Part shown: piece by piece, positions 25,268-34,571 of the stretch
Layout of the letters: each line of letters opens with the position of its first letter
Numbering within the stretch: the first letter of the stretch is position 1
Origin: JACVRW01 sp963728155
Lineage (GTDB): Bacteria > Actinomycetota > Thermoleophilia > Solirubrobacterales > Thermoleophilaceae
Assembly (NCBI GenBank): GCA_963728155.1
Contig: CAVSJF010000026.1
Location: forward strand, 1 to 64,000
DNA: 64,000 nt
Direction of reading: 5' to 3'
Position numbers and translations under genes: made by a program
Notes under the pieces: model-generated
What the model was told of the DNA's origin: nothing
Seen by the model: only the letters and a program-made list of their open reading frames with translations
Database searches by the model: none

Positions 25268-25273
25268 TATATT
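25268..25273 (+). promoter_or_regulatory. TATATT -10-like element between map and rpmJ
   Basis: The 94-base gap after map holds TTGCTATATTTA, an A/T-rich island in very GC-rich DNA. It resembles a -10 box and could drive rpmJ-rpsM-rpsK-rpsD-rpoA-rplQ. No clear -35 is seen. Confidence 0.4.
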
Positions 25274-25346
25274 TACCGGTCGGCGCGCGGCCGTCTCCTG
25301 GGCAGCGCGCTCGTCCTCGTTCGATACGTTTCCCGGTCACGGAGCT

Positions 25347-25460
25347 ATGAAGGTCCGCGCATCAGTCAAGCCCATGTGCGAAAAGTGCAAAGTCATCCGC
25401 CGCGGCGGTGCTGTTTTGGTGATCTGTCAGAACCCGCGTCACAAGCAGCGTCAGGGGTGA
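25347..25460 (+). CDS. rpmJ: 50S ribosomal protein L36
   Basis: 37 residues. MKVRASVKPMCEKCKVIRRG followed by VICQNPRHKQRQG: the zinc ligands Cys11, Cys14, Cys27 and His32 are present, so this is the zinc form of L36. GGAG lies three bases before the ATG. It stands where infA would usually come first; no IF-1 gene fits in the gap. Confidence 0.96.
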   Translation: MKVRASVKPMCEKCKVIRRGGAVLVICQNPRHKQRQG

Positions 25461-25471
25461 CCGGGGTCTAA

Positions 25472-25858
25472 ATGGCACGCATCGCAGGCATCAACATCCC
25501 GCTCAACAAGCGGGCCGAGATCGGTCTGACCTATATCTACGGCATAGGCCGGTCGACCTCCAACCAGGTCCTGGCCGAGGCAGGCGTAGAGCCCGACACC
25601 TACGTGAAGGACCTGACCGAGGACGAGGTACGCAAGCTGCGCGAGAAGGTCGACGACCTGCTCGTGGAGGGCGATCTGCGCCGCGAGCGCTCGCAGAACG
25701 TCAAGCGGCTCATGGAGATCGGCTCGTACAAGGGACTGCGCCACCGGCGCGGCCTCCCCGCCAACGGGCAGCGCACGAAGACCAACGCGCGTTCGCGCAA
25801 GGGACCGAAGCGTGGTTCCTCCGCGGGCGGCGGCAAGAAGAAGATCAGGAAGCACTAG
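25472..25858 (+). CDS. rpsM: 30S ribosomal protein S13
   Basis: 128 residues. MARIAGINIPLNKRAEIGLT, the helix-hairpin-helix GIGRSTSNQVL and the C-terminal GLRHRRGLPANGQRTKTNAR are diagnostic. It contacts the P-site tRNA and the intersubunit bridge. Two bases separate it from rpsK. Confidence 0.97.
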   Translation: MARIAGINIPLNKRAEIGLTYIYGIGRSTSNQVLAEAGVEPDTYVKDLTEDEVRKLREKVDDLLVEGDLRRERSQNVKRLMEIGSYKGLRHRRGLPANGQRTKTNARSRKGPKRGSSAGGGKKKIRKH

Positions 25859-25860
25859 GT

Positions 25861-26253
25861 ATGCCACAGCCCAGACGCCCCCGCGGCCGCCGCCGCGTTC
25901 GCAAGAACGTGCCCTTCGGCCAAGCCCACATCAAGACCAGCTTCAACAACACGATCGTCTCGCTGAGCGACAAGGACGGCAACGTGATCGCGTGGGAGTC
26001 CGCCGGCGGCGCCGGCTTCAAGGGCTCGCGCAAGTCGACTCCCTTCGCCGCCCAGGTCACCGCCGACGCGGCGGCCCGCAAGGGCATGGAGCACGGCCTG
26101 CAGAAGGTCGAGGTGTACGTGAAGGGACCGGGCTCGGGCCGCGAGACCGCGATCCGCTCGCTTCAGGCCGCCGGCCTCGAGATCACCACCATCAAGGACG
26201 TGACCCCGCAGGCCCACAACGGCTGCCGGCCACGGAAGAGGAGGCGCGTCTAA
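25861..26253 (+). CDS. rpsK: 30S ribosomal protein S11
   Basis: 130 residues. VPFGQAHIKTSFNNTIVSLS, ESAGGAGFKGSRKSTPFAAQ and the C-terminal HNGCRPRKRRRV are typical. It lies in the platform near the Shine-Dalgarno helix. Three bases before rpsD. Confidence 0.97.
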   Translation: MPQPRRPRGRRRVRKNVPFGQAHIKTSFNNTIVSLSDKDGNVIAWESAGGAGFKGSRKSTPFAAQVTADAAARKGMEHGLQKVEVYVKGPGSGRETAIRSLQAAGLEITTIKDVTPQAHNGCRPRKRRRV

Positions 26254-26256
26254 GCC

Positions 26257-26877
26257 ATGGCTCGCGACACCTCTCCCCAGTGCAAGCAGTGCCGCCGTGA
26301 AGGCATGAAGCTGTTCCTGAAGGGTGAGCGCTGCCTGACCGACAAGTGTGCGGTCGAGCGGCGCAACTACCCGCCCGGCGACCACGGCCGCGGTCGCTCG
26401 CGCCAGTCGGAGTACCGCCTGCAGCTGCGCGAGAAGCAGAAGGCGCGCCGCTACTACGGAGTGCTCGAGAAGCAGTTTCGCAACTACTACGCCAAGGCCA
26501 GCCGTCAGGAGGGTGTGACCGGTGAGAACCTGCTGAGGCTGCTCGAGTCGCGCTTCGACAACGTGCTCGTGCGTCTCGGCTTCGCCGCCTCACGGCGCCA
26601 GGCGCGCCAGATGATCCGGCACGGCCACTGGCACATCAACGGCCGTCGCGTCGACATCCCCTCGTATCAGGTGCGCGAGGACGACGTGATCACGCTGAAG
26701 CCGAGCGCTCCTGTCGATGCCGTCATCCGCGAGGCCACCGAGCTGACCTCGGCGGTGCCGGCCTGGCTTCAGGCCGACCACGACGGGCTGACCGCGAAGG
26801 TGCTGCGCCTGCCGGACCGGGCGGAGATAACCACTCCGGTCCAAGAGCAGCTCATCGTCGAGCTCTACTCGAAGTAA
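26257..26877 (+). CDS. rpsD: 30S ribosomal protein S4, zinc-containing form
   Basis: 206 residues. A primary 16S rRNA binder, and repressor of the alpha operon in other bacteria. The N-terminus carries four Cys (CKQCRREGMKL, then ERCLTDKCAVERR), the zinc form. The S4 RNA-binding domain is seen as LRLLESRFDNVLVRLGFAAS and RRQARQMIRHGHWHINGRRV. rpoA follows after 55 bases. Confidence 0.97.
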   Translation: MARDTSPQCKQCRREGMKLFLKGERCLTDKCAVERRNYPPGDHGRGRSRQSEYRLQLREKQKARRYYGVLEKQFRNYYAKASRQEGVTGENLLRLLESRFDNVLVRLGFAASRRQARQMIRHGHWHINGRRVDIPSYQVREDDVITLKPSAPVDAVIREATELTSAVPAWLQADHDGLTAKVLRLPDRAEITTPVQEQLIVELYSK

Positions 26878-26932
26878 GTAACTACGCGCGCACCGAAGCG
26901 GTGTCGCGCGGCCCCAAGCGAAGGAACCTCCC

Positions 26933-27911
26933 ATGATCGAGTTTCAGACTCCCCAGATTTCCGCCGAGAGCGTCGAGGACAATCGCGGCACTTTCACGAT
27001 CGAGCCGCTGGACCGCGGCTTCGGCTACACGTTCGGCAACTCGCTGCGGCGGGTGCTGCTGTCGTCGCTGGCCGGCGCGGCGGTCACCAGCGTGCGCATC
27101 GAGGGAGTCGCGCACGAGTTCTCCACGATCAACGGCGTGAAGGAGGACGTGACCGACATCGTCCTGAACCTCAAGGAGGTCGTCTGCCGGATGCACTCCG
27201 ACGCGGCCGAGATCGAGGCGCCGCTCGTGGTCACCGGTCCCGGCGACGTGACCGCCGGCGATATCGATTTGCCCTCGGGCGTCGAGATCCTCAACCCCGA
27301 GGTCCGCGTCGCCACGCTCGAGCGCAAGACCAAGCTCGAGATGTACCTGACGATCGGCCACGGCCGCGGCTACTCGCCCGCCGAGGACAACAAGACTCCC
27401 GATCAGCCGATCGGCGTGATCCCGATCGACTCGATCTTCTCCCCCGTCAAGCGAGTGGCCTACTCCGTCGACGCCGCCCGCGTGGGTCAGAAGACCGACT
27501 ACGACAAGCTCACGATGGACATCGAGACCGACGGCTCGCTCGATCCGCAGACCGCTCTGCGCGAGGCGGCGGAGATCCTCATCAAGTACCTGGCGATCTT
27601 CACCGACGCCGAGCGCGTCGAGGCCCTGCGCGATCAGGGTGCGGCGCTGGTGGCCGGCAACGACGGTCTGGGCGGCGACGGCGCCGGCGCGGGCACGGGT
27701 GCACGGCGGGATGGACGACATCCTGATCGAGGAGCTCGAGCTGGGCGTGCGCTCCTACAACTGCCTCAAGCGGGCGGGCATCCAGACCGTGGGCGACCTC
27801 GTCCAGAAGTCGGATTCCGAGCTGGCGGCGATCCCGAACTTCGGGCGCAAGTCGATCGAGGAAGTGAAGGAGACTCTCGACGCGCGCGGGCTTGCACTCC
27901 GCGCCGGGTAA
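26933..27911 (+). CDS. rpoA: RNA polymerase alpha subunit, one apparent frameshift
   Basis: About 326 residues. The N-terminal dimerisation domain is intact (GFGYTFGNSLRRVLLSSLAG, INGVKEDVTDIVLNLK). Near 27697-27699 one extra G in a GGG run shifts the frame in the flexible linker; the C-terminal domain continues in the other frame with ELELGVRSYNCLKRAGIQTV and NFGRKSIEEVKETL, the surface that binds UP elements and activators. The linker is Gly/Asp-rich. The stop is 12 bases before rplQ. An assembly error explains the shift; the gene is essential. Confidence 0.93.
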
Positions 27912-27923
27912 GGTAGTTCGGCT

Positions 27924-28277
27924 GTGCGCCACCGTAAACAGAGAGGCAAGCTGTCTCGCGACTCGGCGCACCGCAAGGCGCTGTTCATGAACCTGTGCCG
28001 CGAGGTGATCGACCACGAGCGCATCCAGACCACCGAGGCCAAGGCCAAGGCGGTCAAGCCCGAGCTCGAGCGCCTGATCACGCTGGCCAAGAAGGGCGAC
28101 GGCCACTCCCGCCGCCTGGCCATGGCCCGCCTGGGCCAGGACAAGTTCGTGGTCTACAAGCTCTTCGAGGAGATCGGGCCCCGCTACGCGGACCGCGCGG
28201 GCGGCTACACGCGCATCCTGAAGCTGGGGCCCCGCAAGTCCGACTCCACGGAGATGGTCTTCCTCGAGCTGGTCTAA
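27924..28277 (+). CDS. rplQ: 50S ribosomal protein L17
   Basis: 117 residues, GTG start (MRHRKQRGKLSRDSAHRKAL). Typical IQTTEAKAKAVKPELERLIT and GGYTRILKLGPRKSDSTEM follow. It ends the alpha operon. The next gene is on the other strand and its 3' end reaches the rplQ stop. Confidence 0.97.
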   Translation: MRHRKQRGKLSRDSAHRKALFMNLCREVIDHERIQTTEAKAKAVKPELERLITLAKKGDGHSRRLAMARLGQDKFVVYKLFEEIGPRYADRAGGYTRILKLGPRKSDSTEMVFLELV

Positions 28278-29880
28278 CCGGCGGAGACCGGCGAGCGTCG
28301 GGGGTGCCCGCGATGCGCTCGTGGACGAAGCGCACCACCATCGCCCCCTCTCCGACCGCCGTGGCGCAGCGTTTGACCGAGCCCGAGCGCACGTCGCCCG
28401 CCGCGTAGATCCCCGGGACATTCGTCTCGAGCAAGCCCTCGGCGCCCACGTCGGTGACCGGTGAGCACGAAGCCCTTGGCGTCGCGAGCGACCGTGTCGC
28501 CCAGCCAGTCCGTGCACGGCGCCGCGCCCAGGAAGAGGAAGAGGAACGAGAAGGGCAGGCGTTTGCCGTCGGCCAGCGTGACCGCCTCGAGCTCGTCCAC
28601 CGGAGCCGTGCAGCTCGGCGACCTCGGTGCGGTCGCGCACCGACACGCCGTGCCGATCGAGCTCGCCGATCAGGTAGTCGGACATCGTTTCGCCGAGGTC
28701 GCCGCGGCGATGGAGCAGGGTCACGAGCGCGCCGCCGCGCGCCAGCCATACGGCGGCCTGTCCGGCGGAGTTGCCGCCCCCCACCACTCCCACCCGAGTC
28801 GCGCTGCAGCGCTGCGCCTCCGGCGGCCCGCGGCATAGAAGATGCTCAGGCCCTCGTACTCCTCGAGCCCGGCTACCGGCAGCCGGCGGTATTCCGCCCC
28901 GGTGGCCAGCACCACGGCCCGAGCCGCAACCTCGCGGTCGCTTTCGAGCTTCACGACGTGACGCTCGGTGCCGGGCTCCAGCGCCAGGGCGCGGTACGGC
29001 GTGGCGGTACGCGAGTTGAACTTCCGCGCCTGCGTGACGGCACGGCTGGTGAGCTCGTTGCCGGTGATGCCGGCGGGGAATCCGAGATAGTTCTCGATCC
29101 GCCGTGACGCGCCGGCCTGACCGCCGAGAGCGGTGCTCTCGACCACGAGCGTGTCGAGGCCCTCGGAGGCGCCGTAGACCGCGGCGCCGAGGCCCGCCGG
29201 GCCGCCCCCGAGTATCAGTAGGTCGACCTCCTCGCGTGGCTGGAGCTCCAGGCCGATCCCGAGCGCCCGCGAGAGCTCCCCGTAGGACGGATTCAGCAGG
29301 TCATCCCCACCGGGCAGGCGCACCAGGGGTAGCTGATCGGGCTCGAGCGTGTCGACCAGGGCCGAGATCTCCGGATCGTCGGAGTGCTCGGGATCGCGCC
29401 AGTTATGCGGCAGCCGGTTGCGCCTGGCCCATTCCACCATCCCGCGAGTCGTTCCGCGAGGATGCCGGGCCGACGATCTCCACGCCCACGCCCTGACGCT
29501 GCTGCAGGAGCTCGCGGCGGCTGATGAAGGTCGAGAGCAGGAGGTCGGCCAGCGACGCGTCCTCGAACAGCAGCGGGCGCAGGACCTCGCGTTCGACGGC
29601 GATGTAGCGCATGGGCTTCGTGACCACCGCGTTGAGGAACACGGTCTGCCCCGACAGCAGGTTCATCTCCCCCAGGAATCCGGAGGCCCCGTGGCGGATG
29701 ATCTCCGCTCCGGCAGCGTCCTGAATGGCCACCTCGCCCTCGAGGATGGCCATGAACGGATAGCGCTTGTCGCCGACCCGGAAGAGGACGTCGCCCACCT
29801 CGGCCGTGCGCTCTTCCCCGTGTTCGAGCGAGGACCGCCCGCTGTGCGTCTGACAGTACGGAGCTCGAGGGGGGCGCCAC
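28274..29880 (-). CDS. Cyclic-nucleotide-domain/thioredoxin-reductase-like FAD oxidoreductase, several apparent frameshifts
   Basis: One gene of about 530 codons split over five or six frames. In order: a start region (GTG near 29880, SSVLSDAQRAVLA), a cNMP-binding domain (GDVLFRVGDKRYPFMAILEG and GFLGEMNLLSG), a linker, an FAD domain (LLILGGGPAGLGAAVYGASE, GGQAGASRRIENYLGFPAGI), an NAD(P)H domain (VGVVGGGNSAGQAAVWLARG) and the second FAD motif (VPGIYAAGDVRSGSVKRCA). Breaks lie near 29830, 29440, 28825, 28605 and 28455, and perhaps one before the stop at 28274. Where true thioredoxin reductase has CxxC, this has YAA..PEAQRCSAT with a single Cys, so it should not reduce thioredoxin in the normal way. 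Divergent from the ribokinase-like gene. Confidence 0.82.
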
Positions 29881-29930
29881 CGCAGAAGTGTACTTTGCAG
29901 CGCGTGTCCGTCGTGCGCAAGGACGAGGCG

Positions 29931-30848
29931 GTGGGGGTCGGCTCTGGCGGCCGCGTGGCCGTCGTGGGATCGCTGAACGCCGACCTCGCGGTGGCGGTGA
30001 ACAACCGGCCTCAGGCGGGCGAGACCGTCCTCGGCTCCGATCTGGTCGAGCGAGCCGGGGGCAAGGGCGCCAACCAGGCCGTGGCGGCCGCGCGCGGTGG
30101 GGGCCGAGGTGGCGATGGTGGGACGGGTCGGCGACGACGCCCGCGCGGAGCTCCTGCTCGCCGCCCTGCGTGACGCCGGAGTGGACATCGACGCCGTGGA
30201 GGCGATCGCGGGGGAGGCGAGCGGATGCGCCCTGATCACCGTGACCCCCGACGGCGACAACGCGATCGTGGTCGCGCCCGGCGCCAACGCCAGGCTCTCC
30301 GCCGGCGACATCGCGCGTCACGGCGATCTGCTGAGCGCGGCCGCCGTGGTGGTGTGCCAGCTCGAGATTCCCCTCGAGGCCGTGGACGCCACGGCGCGCG
30401 AACTGGCCGAAGATGCTCTGCTCGTGGTGAACGCGGCCCCGCCCGCGGACCTCTCGCCGCCGCTGCTCGAGCGCACCGACGTGCTGGTGGTCAACGCGCC
30501 GGAGCTGCGCGGGGTCGCCGGGGGAGTTGGGCTGGACGTGGATGCGCCCGAGCGGGAACTCGTGACCGGGCTGCTCGGCCACGGACCGCGGGCGGTGCTG
30601 GCGACGCTCGGCTGCCGACGGCGGCGTTGCTCGGCCACGGGGACGAGTGCGTGTCGCTGCGCGCCCGGCCGGTCGAGGTGGTGGACACCACCGGCGCCGG
30701 AGACGCCACCGTTGGCGCCCTGGCGGCCGCGCTGGCCGCCGGCCTGACGCTGGAGGAAGCCGCGCGGGCGGCGGTGGCCGCCGGCACGGCGGCGATCACG
30801 GCGCCCGGAGCCCAGCCGCCCTTGCCCGCGCTCGCCGAGCTGCGCTAG
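29931..30848 (+). CDS. Ribokinase-like PfkB sugar kinase, two apparent frameshifts
   Basis: About 305 codons. N-terminal VAVVGSLNADLAVAVNNRPQ and GGKGANQAVAAAR are the sugar-binding and PfkB signature 1 segments; the C-terminal DTTGAGDATVGALAAAL holds the catalytic Asp and anion hole. Frame breaks lie near 30096 (one extra G) and near 30612 (one base missing). GTG 29931 was chosen because AAGGACGAGG is just upstream; GTG 29904 is also possible. The close match to ribokinase suggests a pentose or nucleoside substrate, but this is not certain. Its stop overlaps the stop of the convergent gene. Confidence 0.85.
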
Positions 30849-31420
30849 GCGAACTCGCGCAGGCGGTCCCGCCCCTCGTCTGCTATCGGCGCGCCGTGGG
30901 CCAGCAGCAGGTGGTCGAACTCCAGGCGCTCGGCGAGCCCGGCCAGCCCCTCGAGGATGCCGCGCTTCTCTGCCTCGGCGTCGCCCATCAGGTGGTCGGG
31001 CACGAGCTGGAGGCCGTCGCCGAAGTTCACGACGGTGTCGGCGATCGACAGCGCGCTCAGCGAGGGGATGTGCAGCGCGCCGTCGTCCGGCCACAGCTCG
31101 GTCACCTGGTAGGCGGTTATCGCTCCGCCCGCGAACGCCTCTCCGAACTCGTAGAACTCCACCGAGGCGCCGTCGTCGAAGTCGTGGGCGCCCGCCCGCG
31201 GAGCATGGATCGTGGCCCCGAAGCGCTCGCGGGCCTCGAGCGCGTCGCGCTGGTGGTGGCGGTTGGCGAGGACGATGTGGTCGACGTCGTCCACCTCGGC
31301 GGGCACGGCAAGCGGGTCGAGCAGGACCTTCAGGCCGGGAAGCCAGTACGAGCTGACCTCCATCCCGATGTTGGGGTGGTCGGCGGTCCAGTGGCGGATT
31401 CCCGGCGCGATTTCGTGCAT
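30845..31420 (-). CDS. Metallo-beta-lactamase-fold protein with altered metal site
   Basis: 191 residues. The layout (GIRHWTADHPN at the start, GLKVLLDPLAVP, HIVLANRHHQRDA, then GDGLQLVPDHLMGD and LLLAHGAPI) follows the metallo-beta-lactamase fold. The signature HxHxDH is changed to NRHHQRD, so the metal site is different or lost. Possibly a glyoxalase II-like relative that has diverged. Upstream, on the other strand, lies the c-di-AMP riboswitch of the next gene. Confidence 0.65.
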   Translation of the reverse strand: MHEIAPGIRHWTADHPNIGMEVSSYWLPGLKVLLDPLAVPAEVDDVDHIVLANRHHQRDALEARERFGATIHAPRAGAHDFDDGASVEFYEFGEAFAGGAITAYQVTELWPDDGALHIPSLSALSIADTVVNFGDGLQLVPDHLMGDAEAEKRGILEGLAGLAERLEFDHLLLAHGAPIADEGRDRLREFA

Positions 31421-31497
31421 AGCCGCCTCCTACCCGGGGTGGACTGTGCAAGAAATCGTGCAGGGTGCAGGACTTTCGCCTGATAGAAAGACGCCCT

Positions 31498-31642
31498 CAA
31501 TCTGCCGAATCGCCAGGCCCCAGGCCGGGTGAACGGGGGAACCACGTGCGAGTCGAGAGATTCGCGGGGGCGAATCACCGGCGGCCTTGCGCTGTTACCG
31601 GTGTAGCGCACAGCGCGAGCCCGTCAGCTCACCTCGTAGGCG
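31498..31642 (+). ncRNA. c-di-AMP riboswitch (ydaO-yuaA leader)
   Basis: Signature boxes of this riboswitch are present in order: GAACGGGGGAACCACG at 31531-31546, GGGGGCGAATC at 31566-31576, and CCCGTCAGCTCACCTCGTAGG starting 31620. The element ends 8 bases before the ATG of a peptidoglycan hydrolase. In actinobacteria this class turns off cell-wall hydrolase genes when c-di-AMP is high. It folds as an expression platform close to the start codon, so control may be at translation. Confidence 0.88.
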
Positions 31643-31650
31643 CACCCATC

Positions 31651-32599
31651 ATGAGACGAAACCTGCCCACTCAACTGCTGCTCCTTGCCCTGCTCGCGGT
31701 GCCGCTCGCCCTCGGCGCGGCGCCCGGCGGCGGCTCGCTGGCCGCCGACCGTGCCGAGGCGGCGCCCGCCGAGTCACGCGGAGCCGACGTGCGCCGCCTC
31801 CAGCGAAAGCTGGGCATTCCCGCCGACGGGGTCTTCGGCCCTCAGACCAAGCTCGCGGTCAAGCGCTTCCAGCGCCGCCACGGCCTCACGGCCGACGGCG
31901 TGGTGGGTCCGATGACCCGCCAGGCGCTCGGCATGGGCTCGGGGCCGATGCTCAAGCGCAAGCGGAGCGCCACCGGCCGCGGCCGAAGCAGCTCGGCCGG
32001 CGCGGCGCTCGAGCGGCCGGCGCGCGGTGCGCGGCGGCGGGGTGCGCTCGCTACAGCGCGTGCTCGGGATTCCCGCCGACGGTGTCTTTGGCCCTGGCAC
32101 GGAGCGCGCGGTCAAGCGCTTCCAGCGCCGTCACGGCCTCACGCCGGACGGAGTGGTGGGCCCGATGACACGGCGCGCGCTGCGCCTGGGCTCGGGCCGG
32201 ACTCTCAAGCGCCGCAGCCGCGGCGGCGGAGGGGGCGGTGGCGGCGGCCGGGTGCAGCTGATCATCCGCGCGGCCAACCGCATCGCCGAGGCGGACTACC
32301 GCTACGGGGGCGGCCACCGCACCTTCAACGACACGGGCTACGACTGCTCGGGCTCGATCTCCTACGCGCTTCACGGGGCCGGCCTGCTCGCCTCCCCGCT
32401 CGACTCCACCGGCTTCATGAGCTACGGCAGCCCCGGGCCGGGACGCCACGTGACGATCTACGCCAACAGCGGGCACGCCTTCATGGTCGTCGACGGCCGC
32501 CGCTACGACACGAGCGCGATGGGCGAGACCGGATCGCGATGGACGTGGACCAAGCGCTCGGGCTCGGGCTTCGTGGCCCGCCACCCCCCGGGGCTGTAA
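31651..32599 (+). CDS. Secreted peptidoglycan hydrolase: two PG-binding domains and NlpC/P60-like domain, one apparent frameshift
   Basis: About 315 codons. Signal peptide MRRNLPTQLLLLALLAVPLA; two PG_binding_1 modules, each with the pattern VRRLQRKLGIPADGVFGPQT and AVKRFQRRHGLTADGVVGPM; a Gly-rich linker; and a C-terminal domain with DCSGSISYAL (catalytic Cys) and SGHAFMVVDGRRYDTS (catalytic His). A frameshift near 32035 lies between the two PG-binding modules and is probably a one-base insertion. It likely cuts peptide stems in the wall during growth or division. Regulated by the riboswitch directly upstream. Confidence 0.88.
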
Positions 32600-32625
32600 A
32601 CCAGGGATCCAGCACGCCGGAACTT

Positions 32626-32649
32626 CTCCACTAGATCGGTGGAGTTTCT
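32626..32649 (+). promoter_or_regulatory. Inverted repeat CTCCAC-N7-GTGGAG before the sulfate operon
   Basis: Arms at 32626-32631 and 32639-32644 followed by TTTCT. It is either a weak terminator of the hydrolase gene or an operator of the sulfate-uptake operon that starts at 32692. The Rrf2 regulator at the other end of that operon is the natural candidate to bind it. Confidence 0.45.
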
Positions 32650-32691
32650 GATAGCTTCGCCGGTCGGTAAAGTCGATTGACAAGGTGGAGA

Positions 32692-33720
32692 ATGAACTGG
32701 TCTAGGACTCGCGCGCTCGGGCTCCTGCTTGCCCTCGTTGCCCGGTGGTTGCCGGGTGCGGTGGCTCGTCGACGGAGAGCTCGGGCGGCGGCGGTGACGG
32801 CGGGGGCGGCAAGCTCACCCTGGTCGCCTACTCGACGCCCGAGGAGGCCTATAAGGAGCTGATCCCGGCCTTCAACAAGACGCCGGAGGGCGAGGGCGTC
32901 GGCTTCGACCAGTCCTACGCCTCGTCGGGCGAGCAGTCGCGCGCCGTCGAGGGTGGCCTGCCCGCCGACGTGGTGGAGTTCTCGCTCGAGCCCGACATCA
33001 CGCGGCTCGTGGACGCCGGCCTGGTCGACAAGAACTGGAACCAGAACGAGTACAAGGGCATGGTCACCGACTCGGTGGTCGCGTTCATCGTTCGCAAGGG
33101 CAACCCCAAGAACATCAAGACCTGGGACGACCTCGTGACCGGTGAGGTCGAGGTGCTCGAGCCCAACCCGTTCACCTCGGGCAGCGCCAAGTGGAACATC
33201 ATGGCCGCCTACGGCGCCCAGCTCGAGCAGGGCAAGACCCCCGCGCAGGCCCAGCAGTATCTGGCCGACCTGTTCGAGAACGTCCCCGTGCTCGACAAGA
33301 GCGCCCGCGAGGCGCTGCAGACGTTCTCGAGCGGCAAGGGCGACGTGCTGCTCGGCTACGAGAACGAGGCCATCCTCGCCCAGCAGCAGGGCGAGGAGGT
33401 CGACTACGTAATTCCCGACGAGACCCTCTTGATCGAGAACCCGATCGCCGTGGTGAACGAGTCGGAGAACGCCGAGCTGGCGCAGTCGTTCGTCGACTTC
33501 CTCTACACGCCCGGAGGCCCAGGAGATCTTCGCCAGCAAGGGCTATCGCCCGGTGGTGGAGGGCACCGCCGGCGCCGACGAGTTCCCGACCCCGGCCAAC
33601 CTGTTCGAGATCAGCAAGTTCGGCGGCTGGGGCAAGGTCAACGACGAGTTCTTCGACCCCGAGCAGGGCATCGTGGCCGAGATCTTCCAGTCCCAGGGGA
33701 AGAGCACTGCCTCCGACTAG
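32692..33720 (+). CDS. Sulfate-binding lipoprotein of ABC transporter, two apparent frameshifts
   Basis: About 342 codons. N-terminal lipoprotein signal (RTRALGLLLALVA, then VAGCGGSSTESS with the lipobox Cys). The mature protein has the Sbp/CysP pattern: LTLVAYSTPEEAYKELIPAF, SSGEQSRAVEGGLPADVVEF, EPDITRLVDAGLVDKNW and NPFTSGSAKWNIMAAYGAQL. Breaks: one base missing near 32740 in the signal region, and one extra G near 33513 (repair gives YTPEAQEIFASKGYRPV). It captures sulfate outside the cell for the CysTWA transporter that follows. A GC hairpin separates it from cysT. Confidence 0.9.
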
Positions 33721-33733
33721 CTCAGCAACGGCA

Positions 33734-33749
33734 GCGCCGGCTCCGGCGC
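33734..33749 (+). other. Intercistronic hairpin between binding protein and permease genes
   Basis: GCGCCGG (33734-33740), CT, CCGGCGC (33743-33749): a perfect short inverted repeat just after the sulfate-binding protein stop. Hairpins at this place often protect the upstream mRNA and set more binding protein than permease. Confidence 0.45.
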
Positions 33750-33763
33750 CGCCCGCAGCACCG

Positions 33764-34571
33764 GTGAGCCGCGGCCCGAGGGCGTCCCTGATTCCCGGGG
33801 ACGTGCTCGGGCGCGGCATCGCCGTGGCCTACCTGAGCATCATCGCGCTGATCCCGCTGGCGGCGGTGTTGTTCAAGTCGTTCGACGGTGGCTTGGACAC
33901 GTTCTGGAACTCCATCAGCAGCCCCCAGGCCGTGGCCGCGCTGCGGCTGACGCTGATCGCCTCGGTGATCGTGGTGCTGATCAACGGCGTGTTCGGGACA
34001 CTGATCGCCTGGGTGCTCGTGCGCGACGAGTTCCCGGGCAAGGGCATCGTGAACTCGCTGATCGACCTTCCCTTCGCGCTGCCCACGATCGTCGCCGGGC
34101 TGACGCTGCTGGCCTTCTACGGGCCGGAAAGCCCGGTGGGCATCGACATCGCCTTCACGCGGGTGGCGGTGGTGATGGCGCTTCTGTTCGTGACGCTGCC
34201 CTTCGTCGTGCGCGCCGTTCAGCCCGTGCTGCTCGAGCTCGACCGCGAGATGGAGCAGGCCGCGGAGTCACTGGGCGCAAGCCGCGCGCACGGTGTTCCT
34301 GCGCATCATCCTGCCCAACCTGGCGCCGGCGATCATCGCCGGTGGCGGGCTGGCCTTCGCCCGGGCCGTGGGCGAGTTCGGCTCGCTCGTGCTGATCACC
34401 GGCAACATCCCGTTCAAGACCCAGGCCGCCTCGGTGTTCATCTTCTCCCAGGTGGAGAGCGACAACCCGGTCGGGGCCTCCGCGGTGTCGGTGCTGCTGC
34501 TGGTGATCGCGCTCGTGGTGCTGCTGTTCTTCGGCTGGCTGTCCAAGAAGGCGCTGCGTCATGAGGAGTAA
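33764..34571 (+). CDS. cysT: Sulfate ABC transporter permease CysT, one apparent frameshift
   Basis: About 269 codons; GTG 33764 chosen (SRGPRASLIPGDVLGRGI). Six membrane helices; typical CysT segments are YLSIIALIPLAAVLFKSF, DLPFALPTIVAGLTLLAFYG, and the EAA loop EQAAESLGASRA...FLRIILPNLAPAI. One extra base near 34288 falls in the EAA loop. Repair restores FARAVGEFGSLVLITGNIPF. The stop overlaps cysW by 11 bases. Confidence 0.9.
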
